Part shown: positions 25,351-33,776 of the stretch, piece after piece
Numbering within the stretch: position 1 is the stretch's first letter
Layout: each line of letters starts with the position of its first letter
Origin: Agrobacterium tumefaciens
Lineage (GTDB): Bacteria; Pseudomonadota; Alphaproteobacteria; Rhizobiales; Rhizobiaceae
Assembly: GCF_000834635.1 (NCBI RefSeq)
Contig: NZ_JXQV01000002.1
Span: 5,001 to 69,000, forward strand
Reading direction: 5' to 3'
DNA: 64,000 nucleotides
Translations under genes and position numbers: made by a program
The notes under the pieces: model-generated
Databases searched by the model: none
Seen by the model: only the letters and a program-made list of their open reading frames with translations
Told to the model about the DNA's origin: nothing

Positions 25351-25963
25351 TGATAAGAAGAACAGGCGCCCCACGGTTATCGTCATCGACGACGATCACA
25401 GTGTCCGCGAAGCTCTGAAGGGACTGTTTGAGTCTGTAGGACTCAGCGCCGAGACACATGCCTCCGTGAAGGAGTTTGTCAACGCAGACGATCCCGAAAA
25501 GGCTGGATGCATCGTCCTCGACATCCGCCTTCCCGGCCAGAGCGGACTTGAGTTTCAGGAAACGTTGGCGCAAAGCGACCATCCCAGATCCGTCGTCTTA
25601 ATTAGCGCTCACGTCGATGTACCCATGGCCGTGCGAGCAATGAAGGCTGGTGCCATCGATGTACTGACCAAACCTGTTCGTGAACAGGATTTGCTCGAAG
25701 CCGTAAACCGGGCCATTGCAAATGATGCAGCTCGCCGAGAGGAAAAAACCTCGAAGACTGCTGCCCATTTGAGGTATACGTCGCTTACCGAACGTGAACG
25801 CCAGATTCTAACCCTAGTCATCGCGGGCAAGCTAAACAAACAAATCGCGGCTGAACTACAGCTCGCAGAGCCAACCGTGAAACTGCACAGGGGTCACTTG
25901 ATGCGGAAGATGAAGGCGACCACAGTCGCCGATCTGGTCAGGATCGCTGGGGGTCTATCGTAA
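25343..25963 (+). CDS. FixJ/NarL-type response regulator
   Basis: About 206 residues. The receiver domain has VIVIDDDHSVREALKGLF, the phospho-acceptor Asp in CIVLDIRLPGQSGLE and the Lys in DVLTKPVREQ. The LuxR-type HTH is LTERERQILTLVIAGKLNKQ then IAAELQLAEPTVKLHRGHLM. TTG 25343 overlaps the kinase stop (25348-25350) and follows GAGGAGA, so the two genes are translationally coupled. The product resembles FixJ/TtrR/StyR regulators. Likely targets are nearby promoters, including its own and the divergent hydrolase operon. Confidence 0.92.
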   Translation: MIDDKKNRRPTVIVIDDDHSVREALKGLFESVGLSAETHASVKEFVNADDPEKAGCIVLDIRLPGQSGLEFQETLAQSDHPRSVVLISAHVDVPMAVRAMKAGAIDVLTKPVREQDLLEAVNRAIANDAARREEKTSKTAAHLRYTSLTERERQILTLVIAGKLNKQIAAELQLAEPTVKLHRGHLMRKMKATTVADLVRIAGGLS

Positions 25964-26348
25964 ACCAGGGACTCAGTGGAATTGCTGAGCTTAGGTGGTG
26001 GAAAAGCTGTTCTCCGCGGTGAGCTCTTTGGCTTCAACTCTGACGCCTTGATGGGAATCGAACCTTTGCACTCGATCTCTGAAACTTGAGAGAGCCACGA
26101 GTTAAAGCGATAATTTCCTTACGTTTTTATTGCCATTTCGTTCTCCCGGCGGGACCAGCGTGCCGAGACTGGGTGTTCTTGCAGCGACATTGTACCTGAG
26201 CATCCATGTTATCATTCGTCCAAGGAGCCAAATGGCGCCATTAGAACGCACGATGTGGTGAAACCGCTCTGACCCAACAACCTTCAACACAAGGCACAGA
26301 TCACAGGAGCTGATACGCAAGCCTGTTCTCGAGGGCCGATCTACGCGC
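25964..26348. other. intergenic region without a recognised gene
   Basis: 385 bp between the response regulator and the XdhC-type gene, which converge here. A 72-residue minus-strand frame (26102-26320) has no recognisable family. A short tRNA-like string (reverse of 26044-26062) similar to one at 14908 lies near the left end, but no cloverleaf forms. Confidence 0.45.
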
Positions 26349-27275
26349 TCATGGATATGTTTTCAAACGCCTGGCTGCAATGTCGGCCAGGATCGAAAGT
26401 CCGAGGGTAGCTGCGTCTCGAGCTGGCCCGAATATGCCAATAGGCGCAGTAATGCGATCAATCTCACTGGCAATGTATCCAGATCTTGAAAGGCCCTCGA
26501 TGCGTCGGCGATGTGTATTCAGGCTGCCCAAGGTGCCGATGTAAAACGCTGAAGATTGAAGGGCGATATCTAGAACTTTCCTCTCTTGATCGAGGTCGTG
26601 ATGGAGGAGAATCACTGCGGTGTATGCATCTATCTGCTCATTCAGCTCAGTCGAGCATTCACTTTGCTCAGGTGGAATTACATCATAGCCAGAAGCGACC
26701 GCGAGTTTCCGAACGCTTTCCGTCTCGTTCTCTTGCCCAGAAATAATGACGCGGGTGACTGGTCGATAGACAAGATAGACGTTCCCATCTTTCACTCCTG
26801 CACGTTCAGGCGGTTCAATGGAGGTCAGTGTCTGTCGTTCGGGCTCGTATTTCAATCCCGCAGATTTGCGCTGCGCCAGGCTTTGAAGCACATGCTCGAT
26901 AATATCGACCGATCGTAACACATGAATGGCGACCGTGATGCCACCACCGCACGGCAGCACGATATCGAGGAACGGGGAACCGTCGCCGAAGGACACCATG
27001 CGGTCAGATTGCGTCTCCATGGCTAAAAATGCTTCGGCGGCAACTGCCGCTTCGACACAGCCGCCTGACACATAACCGGAGAAACGACCATCTGCCGTCA
27101 CCACCACTTGCGATCCAAGCGCGCGAGCTGCTCCCCCTCGAATGTCAACGAGTGTGACAAGCGCAACGGGACCTTCCCGGTACGCTTTGACGGCGAACTG
27201 AAGAATGTCGCGAGGATCGTCACTCGACATGGCCCTCACGGGGGTTGGAAGCAATTTCCTGAAAACATCGATCAC
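26349..27275 (-). CDS. paoD: XdhC/PaoD-type molybdenum cofactor insertion chaperone
   Basis: A 308-residue XdhC/CoxI-family protein, which binds and matures molybdenum cofactor (sulfuration/cytosine form) and inserts it into xanthine-oxidase-family enzymes. The N-terminal XdhC_CoxI domain reads YREGPVALVTLVDIRGGAAR, VVTADGRFSGYVSGGCVEAA and VLPCGGGITV. A C-terminal Rossmann-like domain has AVILLHHDLDQERKVL and FYIGTLGSLNTHRRR. The start is GTG 27275 with AGAGGA upstream. Length and position after the catalytic subunit match PaoD of the Escherichia coli paoABCD operon. Confidence 0.88.
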   Translation of the reverse strand: MIDVFRKLLPTPVRAMSSDDPRDILQFAVKAYREGPVALVTLVDIRGGAARALGSQVVVTADGRFSGYVSGGCVEAAVAAEAFLAMETQSDRMVSFGDGSPFLDIVLPCGGGITVAIHVLRSVDIIEHVLQSLAQRKSAGLKYEPERQTLTSIEPPERAGVKDGNVYLVYRPVTRVIISGQENETESVRKLAVASGYDVIPPEQSECSTELNEQIDAYTAVILLHHDLDQERKVLDIALQSSAFYIGTLGSLNTHRRRIEGLSRSGYIASEIDRITAPIGIFGPARDAATLGLSILADIAARRLKTYP

Positions 27276-27331
27276 CGAAAATATCCTCTTCAGGGAAGAC
27301 GGCAGGCCCTCGAGACCTGCCGTAAGATGCG

Positions 27332-29527
27332 TTACGCGACATCCGGAAGGCCATCGAGCAGCTTGTCGAGCGTGATCGGATAATGGCGAACCCTGACGCC
27401 ACTTGCATTATAGATGGCGTTTGCAATCGCTGCCGAGACGCCACACAGGCCGAGTTCGCCGATACCCTTCGCCTTCATCGGCGAGGACATCGGATCGGTC
27501 TCGTCCATGAAGATCACCTCCTGGTGAGGTACGTCGGCGTGAACAGCGACTTCGTAACCGGCAAGATCATGGTTGACGAAGAAGCCGCAGCGCGTATCAA
27601 CTGCAAGCTCTTCCGACAGCGCTCCGCCCACGCCCATGGTCATCGCACCGATGACCTGGCTGCGGGCAGTGACCGGATTGAGGATTCGCCCGGCAGCACA
27701 GACCGCCAGCATACGGCGGATCCTGGTCTCGCCCGTTGCGACATCCACGCCTACTTCGACAAAATGCGCGCCAAATGTCGATTGCTGATGCGTCTCGGTA
27801 AGATTGCCCCACTGCATCGTATCCTCTGCCACAAGGCCCTCGGAACCAGCAGCCTCGGCAAGCGACACTGACCGGCTGGCTGACCAAACCTGACCATTTT
27901 CGAAGACCACGTCTTTAGCGTTCAAACCGAGTTTCTGCACAATGGCGTCGCGCAGCTTCACGCATGCGGCGTAGACACCGGACGTCGAAGAGTTGGCACC
28001 AAACTGTCCACCAGAACCAGCCGACACGGGAAAGCGGGAGTCACCCAGTTGCACACCGACCTTGTCGATGGTGACGCCCATCATCTCGGCTGCGGTCTGT
28101 GCAATGATGGTGTAACTGCCCGTTCCAATATCGGTCATATCGGTTTCGACCGTCACAATACCCCTGTTGTCCAGCCGGACTCTTGCACCAGACGGCAGTA
28201 CCATATTGTTGCGAAAGGCAGCGGCAACACCCATACCAATCAGCCAGTTGCCTTCACGCCTCGATCCGGATGCGCGCCGTCTATCCCAGCCAAACCGCTC
28301 GGCACCAAGCTTGAGACAGCCGACAAGATCGCGATGGGAAAAAGGCCGCTCGGGATTTTCCGGATCGACCTGCGTGTCATTGATGATCCTGAACTCGATC
28401 GGATCGATACCGAGCTTTTCCGCCATTTCATCCATCGCAACCTCAAGAGCCATAAGACCTGGCGCTTCACCTGGTGCTCGCATGGCATTGCCCTCCGGCA
28501 GATCGAGGGTTGCCAACCGCATCGCGGTCATTCGGTTTTCGCCGGCATAAAGCAGCCGTGTCTGCAGCACGGCCGCCTCTAGCTGCCCGCCAGCCTGATC
28601 ACCAGACCAGCTCTCATGCCCGATGGCTGTTATTCGTCCATCGCTCTGTGCACCGATGCGGACGCGCTGGATGGTAGCCGGACGATGGGTCGTATTGTTG
28701 ATGACGAACGGGCGCGGCAATGCAACCTTGACCGGCCGTCTGGCAGCCTTTGCACCAAAGGCTGCGAGTACCGCATCTGCGCGCAGGAACAGCTTGCCGC
28801 CAAAACCGCCGCCAATGAATGGCGACATCAGGTGGATCCTCTCCTTATCGATATTGAGCGTCGTCGCAAGGTCGGAGCGCCACCAGTCGATCATCTGGCT
28901 CGACGTCCAAAGCGACAGATCTTCACCATCCCAGGCAGCGATGGACGCATGTGGCTCCATCATGGCGTGGGACTGATCAGGCGTGGTGTAGGTCTCTTCG
29001 CAGGTCACAGCCGCCGCCCTGAAAGCAACGTCGAAGTCGCCGGCAGTGGAATCGGGATCCCCTGTTTCTGGTTTGATCGCCGAGTCCATGACCTTGCCCA
29101 GCTCGAAGCTTCCTTGTTCCTCGCTGTAATCGACCTTAACGAGGGCCGCTGCCGCACGAGCCTGCTCGAACGTTTCGGCTACGACGATCGCGATCGCCTG
29201 ATGATAATGCTGTATCTGACGACCGCCAAAGAGCCTCACCGTGTTGAACTTACCCTTCGTTCGCTCACCGACATCAAGGGCAGTGACCACTGCGATGACG
29301 CCCAGCGCCTTTTGAGCAATGGTCGTATCGATGGACTTGATCGAACCCTTGGCTATCGCCGAACCGACAGGATAGCCGTATGCGTAGCGCGTTTCCGGAT
29401 CGTGCCATTCATATGCGTATATGGCCTTACCGGTCGTTTTCAGTTGCCCATCGATACGAAGAATTGGCTTGCCGACAACCTTCAACTGGTCAATCGGATT
29501 GGTGCCTGCTGGTTTATCGAACTGCAT
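27332..29527 (-). CDS. paoC: aldehyde oxidoreductase, molybdenum-binding subunit
   Basis: A 731-residue xanthine-oxidase-family catalytic subunit, which binds molybdopterin cytosine dinucleotide and oxidises aldehydes with water as oxygen donor. Visible are the N-terminal Ald_Xan_dh domain (VGKPILRIDGQLKTTGKAIY), IGGGFGGK, MRAPGEAPGLMALEVAMDE, the GSGGQFG stretch, and KGIGELGLCG carrying the catalytic Glu near the C-terminus. The length equals that of PaoC (about 732). There is no signal of its own; PaoA carries the Tat signal and the complex is exported folded. A ribosome-binding site AAGGAG lies inside the end of the FAD-subunit gene. Confidence 0.93.
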   Translation of the reverse strand: MQFDKPAGTNPIDQLKVVGKPILRIDGQLKTTGKAIYAYEWHDPETRYAYGYPVGSAIAKGSIKSIDTTIAQKALGVIAVVTALDVGERTKGKFNTVRLFGGRQIQHYHQAIAIVVAETFEQARAAAALVKVDYSEEQGSFELGKVMDSAIKPETGDPDSTAGDFDVAFRAAAVTCEETYTTPDQSHAMMEPHASIAAWDGEDLSLWTSSQMIDWWRSDLATTLNIDKERIHLMSPFIGGGFGGKLFLRADAVLAAFGAKAARRPVKVALPRPFVINNTTHRPATIQRVRIGAQSDGRITAIGHESWSGDQAGGQLEAAVLQTRLLYAGENRMTAMRLATLDLPEGNAMRAPGEAPGLMALEVAMDEMAEKLGIDPIEFRIINDTQVDPENPERPFSHRDLVGCLKLGAERFGWDRRRASGSRREGNWLIGMGVAAAFRNNMVLPSGARVRLDNRGIVTVETDMTDIGTGSYTIIAQTAAEMMGVTIDKVGVQLGDSRFPVSAGSGGQFGANSSTSGVYAACVKLRDAIVQKLGLNAKDVVFENGQVWSASRSVSLAEAAGSEGLVAEDTMQWGNLTETHQQSTFGAHFVEVGVDVATGETRIRRMLAVCAAGRILNPVTARSQVIGAMTMGVGGALSEELAVDTRCGFFVNHDLAGYEVAVHADVPHQEVIFMDETDPMSSPMKAKGIGELGLCGVSAAIANAIYNASGVRVRHYPITLDKLLDGLPDVA

Positions 29528-29529
29528 GG

Positions 29530-30480
29530 TTAGCTCCTTGCTTGGGCAATGACCGCACTCAAAGCGCGTTCGACCAGTTTAACCTTGAAGCGATTATGTT
29601 CGGTCGGTTTTGCATCCGCAAAAAGCACGGACGATGTTGGCGAAGCTCCCTTCGGCAGCTCGGCATCTGCCTCGTCGATGCGCCATGGCTTGTGGGCAAC
29701 GCCCCCAATTGCAACACGCCCTGTACCGTCTGGCTGGATTACGGCGCCAACCGAAATGATGGCAAAAGCGTATGATGCTCGGTCGCGGACCTTGCGGTAG
29801 ATATGTTGTCCACCAAGCGGCTTGGGAAGGATGACGGCGGTGATGAATTCGCCCCGCTCCAGACTGGTCTCTATATGCGGCGTTTCGTCAGGTAGTCGGT
29901 GGAGTTCAGCGATGGGTATGACATTTTGACTGCCATCCGGCTTGACGGTTTCCACGACCGCGTCGAGAACCCGCATGGCGATTGCCATGTCGCTTGGATG
30001 GGTCGCGATGCAGGTATCACTGGTGCCAACGATGGCATGGAGGCGACTAAAACCGCCCATGGCTGAACAACCGCTGCCCGGCTGGCGCTTGTTGCATGGC
30101 TGGTTGGTATCGTAAAAATATGGACAGCGGGTGCGTTGTAGCAGATTGCCGGCAGTGGTTGCCTTGTTGCGTAGTTGTCCTGATGCCCCGGCCAGAAGAG
30201 CCCGCGACAGAACCCCGTAATCGCGACGGACCGTTTCGTGCGCAGCAAGCTCGGTGTTGCGTACCAGCGCACCGATGCGCAGGCCGCCTTCAGGCGTGGC
30301 TTCGATCTTGTCGAGGCCGAGACCGTTGACGTCGATTAGATGCGTTGGTGCCTCGATCTCAAGCTTCATCAGATCGAGCAGGTTCGTACCACCTGCGATG
30401 AACTTGGCGTCTGGATTTGAGACCGCGGCCTTGACGGCGATGTCGATGGATGTTGCGCGCTCGTATGTAAAGGCTCTCAT
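29530..30480 (-). CDS. paoB: aldehyde oxidoreductase, FAD-binding subunit with FeS insertion
   Basis: A 316-residue FAD subunit of the CoxM/PaoB type. FAD-binding segments are [13 protein letters not shown] and [14 protein letters not shown], with the C-terminal CO_deh_flav_C domain ([34 protein letters not shown]). An insertion holds Cys119, Cys129, Cys138 and Cys157, the pattern that in PaoB binds an extra [4Fe-4S] cluster. ATG 30480 overlaps the stop of the iron-sulfur subunit gene (30477-30480). The longer frame back to 30537 lies inside that gene. Confidence 0.92.
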   Translation of the reverse strand: MRAFTYERATSIDIAVKAAVSNPDAKFIAGGTNLLDLMKLEIEAPTHLIDVNGLGLDKIEATPEGGLRIGALVRNTELAAHETVRRDYGVLSRALLAGASGQLRNKATTAGNLLQRTRCPYFYDTNQPCNKRQPGSGCSAMGGFSRLHAIVGTSDTCIATHPSDMAIAMRVLDAVVETVKPDGSQNVIPIAELHRLPDETPHIETSLERGEFITAVILPKPLGGQHIYRKVRDRASYAFAIISVGAVIQPDGTGRVAIGGVAHKPWRIDEADAELPKGASPTSSVLFADAKPTEHNRFKVKLVERALSAVIAQARS

Positions 30481-31112
30481 ACTTTTATCCCCGCAGCTTC
30501 GGCAATCGCGTCGATGATGTTGGAATAGGCGCCGCACCGACAGATGTTACCGCTCATTCGCTCGCGGATTTCTTCAGGTGTGATGCTCGCCTGGGCGGTC
30601 AGATTACTCGTGACGTGGCTTGGAATATTGGCCTTAAACTCTTCGAGCAGGGCTACGGAGGAACAGATCTGCCCAGGGGTGCAATACCCGCACTGGAAAC
30701 CGTCATGCTTGATGAATGCTGCCTGCATGGGATGCAGCTCATCGGGTTTTCCGAGCCCCTCGATCGTGACGACGTTGTCACCCTCATGCATGACAGTCAG
30801 CGTCAGGCACGCGTTGATACGGCGGCCGTCTACCATGACGGTGCAAGCACCGCATTGCCCATGGTCGCACCCCTTCTTCGTTCCTGTGAGATGAAGGTGC
30901 TCGCGCAGCGCGTCGAGCAGCGTCTTCCGGTTGTCGACGTCGAGTGTCCTGCTCTCACCATTGACGGTCAGGGAAACCTTAGATGCCAGTTTTCCTTCCT
31001 CATGTGGCGACTGTGCAATCGCGTCCCCGGCCACACCTGTCACTGCAACTGTTGCGGCTGAGGATATGAGCAGGTTTCGACGTGAAATTTCAAGTTGAAT
31101 AGGGCTTTGCAT
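30477..31112 (-). CDS. paoA: aldehyde oxidoreductase, [2Fe-2S] subunit, Tat-exported
   Basis: A 211-residue iron-sulfur subunit. It begins with a twin-arginine signal ([18 protein letters not shown], cleavage near AIA-QS), so the whole complex should be periplasmic. The plant-ferredoxin-like cluster is bound by Cys82, Cys87, Cys90 and Cys102 ([16 protein letters not shown]). The second cluster is bound by Cys141, Cys144, Cys191 and Cys193 ([10 protein letters not shown] and NICRCGAY). It is the first gene of the pao operon. The upstream 294 bp contain a palindrome and the 13-bp motif shared with the LysR-MFS promoter. Confidence 0.93.
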   Translation of the reverse strand: MQSPIQLEISRRNLLISSAATVAVTGVAGDAIAQSPHEEGKLASKVSLTVNGESRTLDVDNRKTLLDALREHLHLTGTKKGCDHGQCGACTVMVDGRRINACLTLTVMHEGDNVVTIEGLGKPDELHPMQAAFIKHDGFQCGYCTPGQICSSVALLEEFKANIPSHVTSNLTAQASITPEEIRERMSGNICRCGAYSNIIDAIAEAAGIKV

Positions 31113-31211
31113 CGTCGGCTCCGCTTCGCTTTATGTTGTGTCGGGCGCGGAGAAACCACGCCAGAGTACAAAGTAATGGCGCATCGGAAAATGATTAGGT
31201 GACTTTATCCA

Positions 31212-31243
31212 CTTGGACTTATCGGCTCTGGACATAAATGTCC
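31212..31243. promoter_or_regulatory. candidate regulator sites upstream of paoA
   Basis: CTTGGACTTATCG at 31212-31224 recurs, in reverse orientation, at 33715-33727 between the LysR and MFS genes. Right beside it is the perfect palindrome GGACAT-AA-ATGTCC (31230-31243). Both lie in the 294-bp gap between paoA and the cyclase gene; no other gene is visible in the gap. A role as operator is inferred from position and recurrence. Confidence 0.5.
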
Positions 31244-31406
31244 GACCTGATCGGTGCACCATTGATGTTGGAAATCCATAAGTGCATGCCGCGTTCTCGG
31301 ACTAATCCTGGATGATCGGCTGACATATAGTGCGATACGGTTCGACAAGCCTGAAAATTAATCCTGTCCTATCCCAGCTTGTCGCCCGCCTCGGTTTGAG
31401 ACAGGA

Positions 31407-32747
31407 ATGGCCCACTGGAAGAAAATGATTGAAAAAGCCGCATTAGACCTATCCAAAACGACCGCAGATGCGCTGCGAAAGGCCGAACGTGCGGGCTTCA
31501 GGATCGCCGTGTTAGGCCGCACCGTGGCCGTTATGGCGCTCGCGATCAGTTTCTTGCTCAGCTACTATTACCCCATCAATCTGGGAATCTTCGGCATAAC
31601 CACGCTCTTTGCCCTCGCAGGCCTGACGTCGCTTGCGGCGATCCACACGCGATACGAGAAGCCCGCCAGATTTGCGCTCTTCGCCTTCGATGCGTCATCC
31701 GTGACCGTCTTGCTCACATTCGTACCCTTGAGCAGCGGCGGCGACATACCCCAGAACCTTGTCTTCCTGACAAGCTCGGTGCAGCACTACTATCTCGTCG
31801 TTGCCGCCGCCGTTCTTACGCTTTCACCTCCGCTCGTTCTGTGGACGGGAGCGTGGGCAGCAGGCGGACTTCTCTTCGCAACATGGTGGATCATGTCCGG
31901 AATGGCGCAAGTTATCACCTACGCCAGCCTTCCCATTTCCCCAACGCGGGATGTTTATCTAAACACCGTGCTCAACCCAGATTTTCTTGGCCTAGCGTCA
32001 AGGGTTCAGGAAATGCTGATTGTCCTTCTGGTCACCGCCATTGCGGCGCTGGCGGTTCACAGAGCAAGACGGGTTGTAAGCGATCACGCCGAGGCCAGAG
32101 CGAGTGAGCGGCGCGTTCAAAAGATCTTTGGCCGGTACGTTCCAGCGTCCGTCCTTCGCGAGCTCCTCGATGAAGGACATTTGGTTCCCCAGACCAGGCT
32201 GGCAACGCTTCTTTTCGTCGACATCAAGGGATTTACCAGCCTTTCCGAGGGGTTGCCGCCTCTGAGACTCGTCAGTTGTCTGAACGCTTTCTTCAGCGCC
32301 GTCACTGATATCACCGACCAAAATGGTGGGGTCGTGGTGAATTACATCGGGGATGCGGTGCTAATATCCTTTAATGCGCCGCTTCCCGTTTCAGATCACG
32401 CCGAGCGCGCACTCGCCGCATCCCGGAACATTTTGAAAGCTACGCGAGATCAGCAGTTCGACGGGCTTGAGATCAGCATTCGGATCGGAATTGCCACAGG
32501 GCTGGTAGCTGCCGGAACAATAGGCGCTGACGATCGTCAGACGTACACGGTATACGGAGATGCGGTAAATCTGGCACAGAGGCTTCAAGAGTTGAACAAA
32601 ACGACAAAAACCGATTGTCTGATTTGTGAAGCGACGGCACGTCAGGCAGGCCGTCACCTCGCCCTGACGAGCCTTGGGGTCCATCCGATTCGCAATCTGC
32701 TTTCACCTGTCGAAGTCTTTACATTCACAGACGGCAACTCGAGGTAA
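31407..32747 (+). CDS. membrane-bound class III adenylate/guanylate cyclase
   Basis: A 446-residue cyclase. The N-terminal 220 residues hold several membrane segments (about 35-75, 85-110, 128-160 and 190-215), followed by a linker (RASERRVQKIFGRYVPASVL). The C-terminal catalytic domain is class III: metal-binding Asp in LLFVDIKGFTSLSEG and YIGDAVLISFNAP, and TYTVYGDAVNLAQRLQELNK. It would make cAMP (or cGMP) from the nucleotide triphosphate in response to a membrane or periplasmic signal. Rhizobia carry many such cyclases. Its partner signal is unknown; it is convergent with the LysR gene at 32792. Confidence 0.9.
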   Translation: MAHWKKMIEKAALDLSKTTADALRKAERAGFRIAVLGRTVAVMALAISFLLSYYYPINLGIFGITTLFALAGLTSLAAIHTRYEKPARFALFAFDASSVTVLLTFVPLSSGGDIPQNLVFLTSSVQHYYLVVAAAVLTLSPPLVLWTGAWAAGGLLFATWWIMSGMAQVITYASLPISPTRDVYLNTVLNPDFLGLASRVQEMLIVLLVTAIAALAVHRARRVVSDHAEARASERRVQKIFGRYVPASVLRELLDEGHLVPQTRLATLLFVDIKGFTSLSEGLPPLRLVSCLNAFFSAVTDITDQNGGVVVNYIGDAVLISFNAPLPVSDHAERALAASRNILKATRDQQFDGLEISIRIGIATGLVAAGTIGADDRQTYTVYGDAVNLAQRLQELNKTTKTDCLICEATARQAGRHLALTSLGVHPIRNLLSPVEVFTFTDGNSR

Positions 32748-32791
32748 ACGGCACGGCATTTTGGGCTCGACAATTCGGGGTGATTGAAAAT

Positions 32792-33694
32792 TCAAGCCCT
32801 CAAAGCATCAACGACAACCTTGAATGCAGGCGAGTTTTGCCGTCTGCTTGGATAAAACAGATAGTAGCCTGTAAACATCGGAGACCAGTCATCGAGGATC
32901 TGTATCAATTGCCCCGATGCCCGCTCTTTTTCAACGAGACTTTCCGGCACATAGGCAATGCCATATCCGGCAACTGCTGCATCAATCATCGCGTATGACG
33001 AGTTGAACGTCAGTTGCCCCTCGACACGAACCCGGACTTCTCTGCCGTCCTTTTCGAACTCCCATGCATAAAGCCCACCCGCTCGCGATTGCCGGTGATT
33101 GATGCAGTCGTGACCCACCAGTTCTTGCGGCGTCGAGGGCGTTGTCCGGGTCTCCAGATACCGGGGAGACGCGACTGCGACCAACCGCCAGTCTGGGCCG
33201 ATGCGAACAGCGATCATGTCCTTGTCCAGGCTTTCACCCAAGCGGACACCTGCATCGAACTTCTCTTCAACGATATTTCGAAACCCATTATCACTGTTCA
33301 GCTCAACCTTGATATCGGGAAACTCGTGCAGCACCGATCGCAGTTTAGGCCACACGACGCTTTCAAGCGCGTGATCGGAGAGTGTTATCCTGACCGAACC
33401 GGATGGTTTGTCCCTGATTTCCATGAGCGCGTCGATCTCGGTTTCGATTTCCTGGATTCGCGGTGCCAGTGATCTAATCAATCTCTCACCCGCTTCCGTT
33501 GGAGCGACATTGCGCGTTGTCCGCGTCAGCAGGCGAAGACCCATCCGAGCTTCAAGTTTTTTGATTGTGTGGCTGATGGTTGATTGCGAGGTGCCAAGTT
33601 TCGCCGCAGCCTTGGTAAAGCTTCGCTCCTCTGCGACTGCCAGAAACCACAGCATGTCATTGAGATCTTCCCGTTTCATGGTCGCCTCCGCCAT
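32792..33694 (-). CDS. LysR-family transcriptional regulator
   Basis: A 300-residue LysR regulator. The HTH reads DMLWFLAVAEERSFTKAAAK then LGTSQSTISHTIKKLEARMG, and the effector domain contains FDAGVRLGESLDKDMIAVRI, GHDCINHR and the C-terminal FYLFYPSRRQNSPAFKVVVDA. The same subfamily as the LysR protein encoded at 3180-4100 (both have the GVRLGE/GIRYGE and DMIAV motifs). ATG 33679 is an alternative start. It is divergent from the MFS gene and is the likely regulator of that cluster, and perhaps of the pao operon through the shared 13-bp motif. Confidence 0.92.
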   Translation of the reverse strand: MAEATMKREDLNDMLWFLAVAEERSFTKAAAKLGTSQSTISHTIKKLEARMGLRLLTRTTRNVAPTEAGERLIRSLAPRIQEIETEIDALMEIRDKPSGSVRITLSDHALESVVWPKLRSVLHEFPDIKVELNSDNGFRNIVEEKFDAGVRLGESLDKDMIAVRIGPDWRLVAVASPRYLETRTTPSTPQELVGHDCINHRQSRAGGLYAWEFEKDGREVRVRVEGQLTFNSSYAMIDAAVAGYGIAYVPESLVEKERASGQLIQILDDWSPMFTGYYLFYPSRRQNSPAFKVVVDALRA

Positions 33695-33714
33695 CGTTGA
33701 TTGATGTCATAGAT

Positions 33715-33727
33715 CGATAAGTCCAAG
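33715..33727. promoter_or_regulatory. candidate LysR site in LysR-MFS promoter
   Basis: CGATAAGTCCAAG, the reverse complement of CTTGGACTTATCG found upstream of paoA (31212-31224), lies 21 bases upstream of the LysR start (33694) and about 50 bases before the MFS start. This is where an autoregulating LysR protein normally binds. Confidence 0.5.
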
Positions 33728-33776
33728 CGAATTGCAATGGCTAATCATAATATTGAGCCCGACATATAGTGGCGCC

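Noticed and set aside
26044-26062. second tRNA-like string resembling the one at 14908
   Set aside because: It matches 16 of 19 positions of the first string, but only two of five T-stem pairs can form and there is no cloverleaf. Too weak to call a tRNA or att site.
26102-26320. 72-residue minus-strand open frame
   Set aside because: No recognisable family, no ribosome-binding site and no neighbours to support it.
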